DNA from: Pseudomonas sp.
Lineage (GTDB): Bacteria > Pseudomonadota > Gammaproteobacteria > Pseudomonadales > Pseudomonadaceae
Assembly (NCBI GenBank): GCA_003525045.1
Contig: DQGF01000420.1
Coordinates: 1 to 5,791, forward strand
DNA length: 5,791 nt
Direction of reading: 5' to 3'
The notes beneath the pieces are model-generated. The model saw only the letters and a list, made by a program, of their open reading frames with translations, was not told the origin of the DNA and made no database searches. The translations under genes were made by a program, and so were the position numbers. Below, piece after piece: positions 1 to 5,522 of this stretch (the first letter of the stretch is position 1; the number at the start of each line of letters is the position of its first letter).

Positions 1-749
1 ACCGCTTCCATCAGCGCCAGATCATCGATTCTCGGATCGTGAGTCAGTGCCACCACCGCGGTCGCCGCATGGCAACCACCGGCGGCGATGAACATCGAGG
101 GCAGCACGCGTTGCATCTCCACGCCTTCAAGCTGGACATGCAGCATCTCTTCCCGGGGGTCGCAGGCGATGACTTCGCAGCCGATGGCGCGGGCAAAACT
201 GGCGCAGACTTCCGCGACCGGCGAGAGCCCTGCCAGAATCAGTCGTAACGCCGGGCCAACGCTGATGCGCACCCTCTCGTCGACGACTTGCACCCGCTCG
301 CTGCCGTGCCCGGTGTCTGGGTCCAGGCGCAAGGCACCGCTGCTCAGCTCGATGTGACGCAGCAGACGACGCTGACCCAGTAACGCCGCTTGCAGACTCT
401 CCAGGTGCGCGATCCATTCGAGACTGGCAGCGCGGTGCTCGACCAGCACGATCAGCACGCCGCCACAGGGCAATCGTAGACGGTGGCGTTGCTCGACGCT
501 GTCGCCATAACTGACGATCTGCGCCGGTTCGCGTAATTCACCGCGCGCCAGGCTTTCGAGAAACTCCTCTTCGACGCAGCCACCCGACAGCGAGCCGACG
601 TGTTCGCCCGTGCCATTGGTCACCAGCATCGCACCCGGCGCACGCGGCGCCGAGCCATAGGTGGAGAGCACCGTGCACAGCCACTGGGCCTGCCCGGCGC
701 GAGCCCATTGCAGTGCCTGGTCGATCACCTGAACATCGAGATGACGCAT
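1..749 (-). CDS. XdhC/CoxI family molybdenum-hydroxylase maturation factor (C-terminus cut by window edge)
   Basis: XdhC-type proteins bind molybdenum cofactor and help insert the sulfurated form into xanthine-oxidase-family enzymes in the cytoplasm. Starting from the ATG at 749, 249 codons are visible and the frame runs off the left edge with no stop. The N-terminal XdhC_CoxI domain shows GSAPRAPGA at residues 32-40, GSLSGGCVEE at 52-61 (Cys58) and LPCGG at 93-97 (Cys95), all family hallmarks. A second Rossmann-like domain begins near residue 166 (LILAGLSPVAE, then CDPRE at 196-200) and leads to the conserved THDPRIDDLALMEA at 236-249. The usual glycine-rich GxG turn of the Rossmann domain reads AGLSP here. 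A GAGG ribosome binding site lies about 10 bases before the start. The likely client is the Mo dehydrogenase whose small subunit is at the right end of the window. The family call is firm; the client is inferred from context. Confidence 0.9.
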   Translation of the reverse strand, partial: MRHLDVQVIDQALQWARAGQAQWLCTVLSTYGSAPRAPGAMLVTNGTGEHVGSLSGGCVEEEFLESLARGELREPAQIVSYGDSVEQRHRLRLPCGGVLIVLVEHRAASLEWIAHLESLQAALLGQRRLLRHIELSSGALRLDPDTGHGSERVQVVDERVRISVGPALRLILAGLSPVAEVCASFARAIGCEVIACDPREEMLHVQLEGVEMQRVLPSMFIAAGGCHAATAVVALTHDPRIDDLALMEA

Positions 750-788
750 GTTTTCTATACCTCAAGCAAAGCGTGGTGCTGCATGCGG

Positions 789-807
789 GGTTACGTTTAC
801 GGTAACC
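789..807. promoter_or_regulatory. Inverted repeat GGTTAC-n7-GTAACC, candidate operator
   Basis: Perfect 6-base arms (789-794 and 802-807) flank a 7-base spacer, giving a 19-base dyad near the middle of the divergent intergenic region, 40 bases from the xdhC-like start and 33 bases from the hydrolase start. Its size and position suit a dimeric regulator acting on both promoters. No regulator gene is in the window, so the binding protein is unknown. A chance 6-base dyad is possible. Confidence 0.4.
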
Positions 808-828
808 TGCGAGCAATCCTGTTCAATC

Positions 829-839
829 GTTGATTCAAC
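829..839. repeat. Perfect 11-base palindrome GTTGA-T-TCAAC abutting the hydrolase start codon
   Basis: The arms GTTGA (829-833) and TCAAC (835-839) surround one central T, and the palindrome ends at the base before the ATG at 840. It occupies the place where a Shine-Dalgarno sequence would be expected, and none is seen there. It could be an operator or be coincidental. One base inside the loop is too few for an RNA hairpin, so a DNA-level role is the more plausible one. Confidence 0.3.
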
Positions 840-1625
840 ATGTCGCCTCAACAATTTTTGCAACTTGGGCCGCTGCGCCTGGAATATCGCCAACTGCCTC
901 CGGCTGACCCATCGCGACCGACGCTGGTGCTGTTGCACGAAGGCCTCGGCAGCACCGACCAATGGAAAGACTTCCCCCTGCGCCTGGCCCAGGCCAGCGG
1001 TTGCGGTGTGGTCACTTACAGCCGTCAGGGTTATGGGCAATCGAGCCCGGTAACCCTGCCGCGTCCGCTGAACTACCTGAGCAGCGACGGCCCTCGTGAA
1101 CTGCGGCAATTGCTCGATGCCTTGCAACTGCCGCAAGTGGTCTTGCTCGGTCACAGTGACGGCGCATCCATCGTCCTTGCCTATGCCGCCGCCAACGATC
1201 CACGTGTGTTGGGCAGCATTGCACTGGCGCCTCACGTGATTGTCGAGACCGAGAGCCTCGATGGCATTCGCCATACCACCGAGGTTTGGCATCAGGGCGA
1301 ATTGCGCGAACGCCTGGCACGCCACCATGGGACAAATGTCGACGGCGCTTTTCACGGTTGGAGCGACAGCTGGTTGCACCCAGACTTTTCCCTGGACGAT
1401 CTTGAAGCGCAGTTGGCTTATATCGAAAAGCCGCTGCTGGTCATTCAGGGTCGCGAAGACCACTACGCAACACCCGAGCAACTGGTGGTCATCCAGCGAC
1501 AGGTGCCTGGACCGTGCCGCTGTGTGTTGCTGGATGACTGCCGGCACTTTCCCCAGACCGAAGCGACCGAGCAGACCTTGCAGCTGATCTGCGAATTCCT
1601 GGAGCGCCTCCCCGCCTTTATTTGA
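840..1625 (+). CDS. Alpha/beta hydrolase (261 aa), probable ester/thioester/lactone hydrolase
   Basis: A complete alpha/beta-hydrolase fold protein of typical length. The oxyanion-hole motif HEGLGS is at residues 33-38 and YSRQGYGQS at 60-68. The nucleophile elbow GHSDGAS at 104-110 places Ser106 as nucleophile. Asp207 in GREDHYAT and His236 in DCRHFPQ complete the triad. There is no signal peptide, so it is cytoplasmic. HEGLGS plus SRQGYG plus GHSDGAS marks a subgroup that, from memory, often accompanies aromatic-acid/aryl-CoA catabolic genes. The ATG at 840 is the most upstream possible start because an in-frame TGA lies at 831-833, but no clear Shine-Dalgarno sequence precedes it. It lies opposite to its neighbours and its last 8 bases overlap the 3' end of the transporter gene. 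Its substrate is not shown by sequence. I infer a hydrolytic step in the furoate-like pathway encoded next door. Confidence 0.9.
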   Translation: MSPQQFLQLGPLRLEYRQLPPADPSRPTLVLLHEGLGSTDQWKDFPLRLAQASGCGVVTYSRQGYGQSSPVTLPRPLNYLSSDGPRELRQLLDALQLPQVVLLGHSDGASIVLAYAAANDPRVLGSIALAPHVIVETESLDGIRHTTEVWHQGELRERLARHHGTNVDGAFHGWSDSWLHPDFSLDDLEAQLAYIEKPLLVIQGREDHYATPEQLVVIQRQVPGPCRCVLLDDCRHFPQTEATEQTLQLICEFLERLPAFI

Positions 1626-2970
1626 AATTGCCTTGGGTTTCCGGAATCACCACGCTGCCGATCAGGTAGATCACCGACAGGCCGGCGGCGAAAATCGCCA
1701 GCACCATGGGGATCTGCGCCGGGCTGCTGCTGACCAGGGACACAAAGGTCGGCATGGTTCCGCCGAGGGCGAAACCGATGTTCCAGGACAACCCGGTGCC
1801 GCTGGCTCGCAGCTCGGTGGCAAAGCGTTCGTTGAGGAAGATCAGAATCGGCGCGATGATCGCCCCGCCCATGAAGGCGATGCCCACGCAATACAACGCA
1901 GTGCGGGTCAGCGAGCCCGGTTCGGCGACACCAAGGAACATCATCGGCAGGCTCACCAGGTTGATCACACCCAGCAGCAAGAAAGTCTTCTTGCGACCGA
2001 TCAGGTCACTCAGGTAACCGAAGGCCAGTGCTCCGACAATTGTTGCCACCGACCCATACATGAGCATCTGCGAAGTCTGCGTATGGGGCACTTTGGCGAC
2101 CACGTTGAGCAATGTCGGCAGATAACCGCAGGCCAGGTAATACGTGGCACCGCCTCCGAACGTAATCAGCAGATTGACCAGCATCACGCCGCGGTATTCG
2201 CGACCAAACAGACGCTTGAGTGGCGACACGACCACTATTGCCGGCCCCTTGGTTTTGCGGGCTTGTTGCAGTTGCTGCCAGACCGGGGTTTCTTCCAGGT
2301 AACGGAACATCACCAGACCGAAAAACGTGCTGAGCAGGCCGCAGAAGAACATGAAGCGCCAGCCCCAGACGTCAAATTCCTCCCCGGGAAAGATCTCCGA
2401 CAACACCAGATAAGTGACTGACGCCAACAGCGCGCCCATGCCGGCGCCGGCGCCACCGATCAACCCGGACATCAAGCCGCGATAGCGCGGCGAGATGGAT
2501 TCGGTGCCGATGGTGTGAGTGGAGGCGACGATGCCGCCAACAAAGACGCCCTGAATTACCCGCAAGACCAAAAATAGTATCGGGGCCAACACCCCGACCT
2601 GGTGAATGGTCGGCAACGCGCCAAACAGTGCCGTGGAAATACCGACGCCGACCATCGACACCATCAACGCACGCTTGCGGCCGTGTTTATCGGCATACGC
2701 GCCGAAGATTGCCGAGCCCAGCGGACGCACCAGCAAGGCCACGGCGAACGAAGCATACACGGCGGCCAGCGAGAGTGTCGGGGTGTCCGAGGGGAAGAAC
2801 ATGCGGCCGATGATCGGCGCCACATAGAGCAGAATGAACAGGTCAAACAAATCCAGCGCCCAGCCGAATGTCGAGGCAAATGCCGCAAGCAAGGCCTTGC
2901 CCGGTGGAATCTGCGGTGTATCGATAGCGGCGCTGGTTGGTGATGCAGTTATTGTTGTTGTCGTGGTCAT
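1618..2970 (-). CDS. MFS transporter, organic-acid:H+ symporter type (probable 2-furoate uptake, HmfT-like)
   Basis: A 450-residue inner-membrane protein with about 12 hydrophobic segments (roughly 28-55, 66-92, 102-120, 126-149, 165-190, 203-223, 262-290, 302-321, 328-348, 355-378, 390-414, 419-442) and a central cytoplasmic loop near 228-260. The MFS signature is at 82-101 (RPLG, then GAYADKHGRK) with its second-half echo GYLSDLIGRKK at 318-328. An acidic pair (Asp40, Asp43, in LDLFDLF) in helix 1 and ERFATELRASGTG at 381-393 resemble metabolite/aromatic-acid proton symporters. The start at 2970 is preferred over an in-frame ATG at 3009 because GTGAGG lies 5 bases before it and nothing comparable precedes 3009. 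The N-terminus is threonine-rich (residues 2-6 are all Thr). It follows the crotonase gene on the same strand after 185 bases. Substrate is inferred from the neighbouring genes. Confidence 0.88.
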   Translation of the reverse strand: MTTTTTITASPTSAAIDTPQIPPGKALLAAFASTFGWALDLFDLFILLYVAPIIGRMFFPSDTPTLSLAAVYASFAVALLVRPLGSAIFGAYADKHGRKRALMVSMVGVGISTALFGALPTIHQVGVLAPILFLVLRVIQGVFVGGIVASTHTIGTESISPRYRGLMSGLIGGAGAGMGALLASVTYLVLSEIFPGEEFDVWGWRFMFFCGLLSTFFGLVMFRYLEETPVWQQLQQARKTKGPAIVVVSPLKRLFGREYRGVMLVNLLITFGGGATYYLACGYLPTLLNVVAKVPHTQTSQMLMYGSVATIVGALAFGYLSDLIGRKKTFLLLGVINLVSLPMMFLGVAEPGSLTRTALYCVGIAFMGGAIIAPILIFLNERFATELRASGTGLSWNIGFALGGTMPTFVSLVSSSPAQIPMVLAIFAAGLSVIYLIGSVVIPETQGNFK

Positions 2971-2975
2971 GGTTG

Positions 2976-2981
2976 CCTCAC
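2976..2981 (-). promoter_or_regulatory. Ribosome binding site GTGAGG that fixes the transporter start
   Basis: GTGAGG on the minus strand ends 5 bases before the ATG at 2970. The alternative in-frame ATG at 3009 would add 13 residues (MQNVSIHRLCEAT) but has only a GC-rich, SD-less leader, so the shorter protein is the better model. Confidence 0.7.
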
Positions 2982-3155
2982 ACAAACGGTGAATCGAAAC
3001 GTTCTGCATCCCGGTGCGCGGGTTGCGGGTAATCAGCAGGTCAGCGGTGATATCTTGATGTGCCCTATCAGTGGCATTGAAGGGGCGGCAGGCCCTGCTC
3101 CGTAGGGGTGCACGCCGTTGCCGACATGCTCCCGGGCCTGCTCGCCGGTACGCAT
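2982..3155 (-). other. Intercistronic region between crotonase and transporter genes
   Basis: The crotonase stop and the transporter start are 185 bases apart, much wider than the 5- and 19-base gaps upstream in the same operon. The region contains a long-range 8-base inverted repeat and an AACGTT palindrome at 2998-3003. I see no convincing sigma-70 promoter and no hairpin followed by a T-tract. It may hold a secondary promoter or an RNA processing site, or it may simply be read through. A 40-codon frame at 3155-3033 is judged unlikely to be a gene. Confidence 0.4.
3088..3141. repeat. Inverted repeat, arms GCAGGCCC / GGGCCTGC
   Basis: The arms at 3088-3095 and 3134-3141 are exact reverse complements with 38 bases between them. 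The left arm also forms a tight palindrome on its own (GCAGG-C-CCTGC at 3088-3098). In the minus-strand mRNA the two arms could pair just downstream of the crotonase stop. No T-run follows, so it is not a classical intrinsic terminator. It could stabilise the upstream message or mark a degenerate repetitive extragenic element. Confidence 0.35.
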
Positions 3156-3959
3156 TTACTCGCCGGTGAACACTGCCGCACGCTTGCTGTGAAACGCTTC
3201 GACGCCTTCCTTGAAGTCCTTGGAGCTACGCAGACGGCTATAGCAGTGACCTTCCATTTCGATCGCGACGGTCAGCGGCGCATCTTCGTTGTCGTTGATC
3301 AGTTTTTTCGCCGTGCGCTGAGCCAGCGGCGAGAAGCGCCGCAGTTCATCGACCAACGCATCGACGGTGCTTTCCAGTTCGGTATCCGGCACGACCTCGG
3401 TTGCGATACCCCAGGCATGGGCCTGGTCGCCCGTGATGCGTTTGGCGCGCATCACCATGTGTTTGGTGCGGGTGATGCCGATGATTTTCTGCAGGCGTGC
3501 GGAACCACCCGAGCCCGGGATCTGACCCAGGTTCTGCTCAGGCAAGGCGTAGCGAGTGGTTTGCGAAGCAATGCGAAAATCGCAGGCCAGGGACAGTTCG
3601 AAACCGACGCCGAAGGTGTAACCACGGTTGGCAACGATCACCGGTTTTTCGCAACGTGCCGGTGCCGCGACGTTCCAGGCCAGCTTCGAAACGTGCTCTG
3701 GCGACGCTTCGAGAAAGCCCTTGATGTCGCCGCCGCTGGAGAAGTGTTCACCCACCGAGCGCAGCACGATGACGCGCACATCTTTGTGTGCATCGAGGGC
3801 TTCGAAGACCAGGCGCAGTTGATCGCGCTGCCCCATGGAAATGACGTTCAACGGCGCCCGGTTGAGGATGATGTCAGCGCGCTCGCGGGACACATCGACT
3901 TCAACCTGGAAGCCATCGAACTGAGTGTCGAGAAATTGCTGGATCGCTTGTTGTTGCAT
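3156..3959 (-). CDS. hmfE: Crotonase-fold hydratase/hydrolase, probable HmfE (2-oxoglutaroyl-CoA-forming/hydrolysing)
   Basis: This 267-residue protein has the enoyl-CoA hydratase/isomerase fold, at the usual family length, and is cytoplasmic. The CoA-thioester oxyanion loop is HFSSGGDIKGF at residues 72-82. The second half of the oxyanion hole is RGYTFGVGFELS at 112-123, where a glycine usual in the family is replaced by Val118. Glu121 (GFELS) and Glu141 (ALPEQ) are exactly 20 residues apart, like Glu144 and Glu164 of rat crotonase, so both acid/base residues are kept. IPGSGGSARLQ follows at 147-157. The ATG at 3959 has AGAGGA 7 bases upstream and begins 19 bases after the ligase stop. As the gene after a [2Fe-2S] subunit and an acid-CoA ligase, it fits HmfE, assigned to the lactone/2-oxoglutaroyl-CoA end of 2-furoate breakdown. 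The fold is certain; the exact reaction is inferred. A generic enoyl-CoA hydratase is the alternative. Confidence 0.8.
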   Translation of the reverse strand: MQQQAIQQFLDTQFDGFQVEVDVSRERADIILNRAPLNVISMGQRDQLRLVFEALDAHKDVRVIVLRSVGEHFSSGGDIKGFLEASPEHVSKLAWNVAAPARCEKPVIVANRGYTFGVGFELSLACDFRIASQTTRYALPEQNLGQIPGSGGSARLQKIIGITRTKHMVMRAKRITGDQAHAWGIATEVVPDTELESTVDALVDELRRFSPLAQRTAKKLINDNEDAPLTVAIEMEGHCYSRLRSSKDFKEGVEAFHSKRAAVFTGE

Positions 3960-3966
3960 GGGAGTG

Positions 3967-3972
3967 TCCTCT
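3967..3972 (-). promoter_or_regulatory. Ribosome binding site AGAGGA of the crotonase gene
   Basis: AGAGGA on the minus strand lies in the 19-base gap after the ligase stop and 7 bases before the ATG at 3959. This supports the start that gives the glutamine-rich N-terminus MQQQAIQQ. Confidence 0.65.
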
Positions 3973-3978
3973 GGATGA

Positions 3979-5517
3979 TTAGCTGATGGCCTTCAAGGCC
4001 TGTTCCTGAAATTGGGCCAGCAGCACGCGCCGCAGCACCTTGCCAACTGGAGATTTGGGAATCTGATCGATGAACTGGTAACGCCGTGGCCGCTTGAATT
4101 TGGCCAGGCCCGAAGCGATGCAATGGGCATCGAGGTCGCATTCCGAGACCTCGGCGCGCAGCTTGATAAACGCGGCAATGATCTTGCCCCACTGCTCGTC
4201 CGGCAGACCGACCACCACCACTTCTTCCACTGCCGGGTGCAGAGAGAGCATGTTTTCGATTTCCGCCGGGCTGACGTTTTCGCCGCCGGTGATGATCAAG
4301 TCATCGACACGGCCCGTGACGAACAGATCGCCCTCCAGATCGAAGTAGCCGATGTCACCGGTGAAATACCATCCGTCACGCAACGCCTTGGCGGTCGCTT
4401 CGGGGCGGTTCAGGTAGCCTTCGAATGCCTCGTCACTCGCCAGGTCGGCGATGATCTGGCCCTCCTCCAATGGGTTGGCCTGCACGTCCACCGTTTCAGC
4501 ATCGATCGGCACCACGCGCACTCGCTGGTTCATTGCACTGCGCCCTGACGAGCCGGGTTTGCGGTGAGCCTGCTGGTCGATGGTGAAGGTGTAGATCTCC
4601 GAGCTGCCGTAATGATTGACGAACAATTGCGGCTGGAACGCCTGCTCGACGCGACGCATCAAGCCGTCGCTCATCGGCGCGCCGGCAAAGCCGATTTTCT
4701 CCACACTGGCTACTCGCTCGCGGGCAAAGGCCGGGTGTTCGATGAGCATGTGGTAGAGCGTCGGCACCAGGTACAGGTTGCTGACCTTTTCCCGCTCGAT
4801 GGCCTGCAGCGTGGCTTCCACGTCGAACTTCGGCACACAGACGAAATGCCCGTCGATCAGCGCCATGGACAGCAACGAACGCACGCCCATGGTGTGGTAA
4901 AGCGGCATGACACCCAGCGTGCATTCGCTCTGGCGGTAGAGGTTTTGCGCTACGTGGGCCACCGCCGCGGCGCGTTCGCAACGGTGCCGACGGGGCACGC
5001 CCTTGGGCTTGCTGGTGGTGCCGGAGGTGTACAGCAGCAGTGAAAAGTCTTCGGCGTCGGCCTGCAAAATGATTCCGGACGGGGTCTGCGAACACAGTTC
5101 CTCGAAACTCAGGTCGGTGTCGGCGGCACGGATACCGGCGGCGATCCGTGGCAGCCTTGTGGCGGCACTGCAACCGGCCACCGCGGCCACGGTCGCGTCG
5201 TCGTAAGCCAGTGCGCGGATTTGCGCATCTTCGATGCAGTAGCCCAGCTCATCGGCAGTCGAACGCCAGTTCAACGGGGTCATGACGATGCCCGCAAACT
5301 GACAGGCCCAATGCAGGGTCGCCATCTGCCAGCGGTTCTGCATCGCTACCAGCAGTCGGTCACCGCGTTGCAGCCCGAGGCGTTGCAAGCCCCGAGCTGC
5401 GCTCTGGATATCGACGAACCAGTCTTCATAGGTTTTCTTCAACTCACCGTCACTGACCGCCACAGCGAGCGGTCGGCGTTCAACGGCAGCGAGGAAGCTG
5501 CGTCCGAGATCGAACAT
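3979..5517 (-). CDS. hmfD: AMP-forming acid-CoA ligase, probable 2-furoyl-CoA synthetase (HmfD)
   Basis: A 512-residue member of the ANL superfamily that activates a carboxylic acid with ATP and CoA in the cytoplasm. Motifs appear in order: the P-loop YTSGTTSKPKG at 163-173, PLYHTMG at 205-211, YGSSE at 303-307 (usual form YGxTE), YFTGD at 384-388, GRVDDLIITGGENV at 402-415 including the hinge, and PKSPVGKVLRR at 487-497 with the catalytic Lys493. No signal peptide is seen. The ATG at 5517 is chosen because AAAGGGG lies 10 bases upstream and the protein then begins like its family. The open frame continues upstream to 5709 only as overlap with the preceding gene. It starts 5 bases after the [2Fe-2S] subunit stop, implying translational coupling, and is followed by the crotonase gene. 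Order and partners suggest 2-furoate as substrate; benzoate-like acids are alternatives. Confidence 0.82.
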   Translation of the reverse strand: MFDLGRSFLAAVERRPLAVAVSDGELKKTYEDWFVDIQSAARGLQRLGLQRGDRLLVAMQNRWQMATLHWACQFAGIVMTPLNWRSTADELGYCIEDAQIRALAYDDATVAAVAGCSAATRLPRIAAGIRAADTDLSFEELCSQTPSGIILQADAEDFSLLLYTSGTTSKPKGVPRRHRCERAAAVAHVAQNLYRQSECTLGVMPLYHTMGVRSLLSMALIDGHFVCVPKFDVEATLQAIEREKVSNLYLVPTLYHMLIEHPAFARERVASVEKIGFAGAPMSDGLMRRVEQAFQPQLFVNHYGSSEIYTFTIDQQAHRKPGSSGRSAMNQRVRVVPIDAETVDVQANPLEEGQIIADLASDEAFEGYLNRPEATAKALRDGWYFTGDIGYFDLEGDLFVTGRVDDLIITGGENVSPAEIENMLSLHPAVEEVVVVGLPDEQWGKIIAAFIKLRAEVSECDLDAHCIASGLAKFKRPRRYQFIDQIPKSPVGKVLRRVLLAQFQEQALKAIS

Positions 5518-5522
5518 TATTG

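Larger units (their letters stand above)
750..839. promoter_or_regulatory. Divergent promoter/operator region between xdhC-like gene and hydrolase gene
   Basis: This 90-base stretch separates two genes that start back to back, so it must hold at least the hydrolase promoter and probably that of the xdhC-like gene. It contains two perfect inverted repeats, one at 789-807 and one at 829-839, annotated separately. I could not pick convincing -35/-10 boxes on either strand. The presence of a promoter is inferred from gene orientation, not read from consensus boxes. Confidence 0.5.

Noticed and set aside
762..1547. 261-codon minus-strand open frame opposite the hydrolase
   Set aside because: It is the antisense shadow of a clear alpha/beta hydrolase. 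The protein has no recognisable family motif, and such long antisense frames are common in GC-rich genomes.
1633..2421. 262-codon plus-strand open frame opposite the transporter
   Set aside because: The product is rich in His, Gln and Arg, as expected from the complement of hydrophobic membrane-helix codons. It is a shadow frame.
2971..3009. 13-residue N-terminal extension of the transporter from the ATG at 3009
   Set aside because: There is no Shine-Dalgarno before 3009, whereas GTGAGG is well placed before 2970.
3088..3098. GCAGG-C-CCTGC palindrome as an intrinsic terminator
   Set aside because: There is no following T-tract on either strand and the loop is too short in the strict palindrome.
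3033..3155. 40-codon small protein directly after the crotonase stop
   Set aside because: It has only a weak ribosome binding site, no recognisable features and a Pro/Gly-rich composition typical of translated spacer. It is kept only as a low-interest observation.
3108..3986. 292-codon plus-strand open frame opposite the crotonase
   Set aside because: It is antisense to a gene with intact catalytic motifs and a good ribosome binding site, and the translated protein matches no family I recognise.
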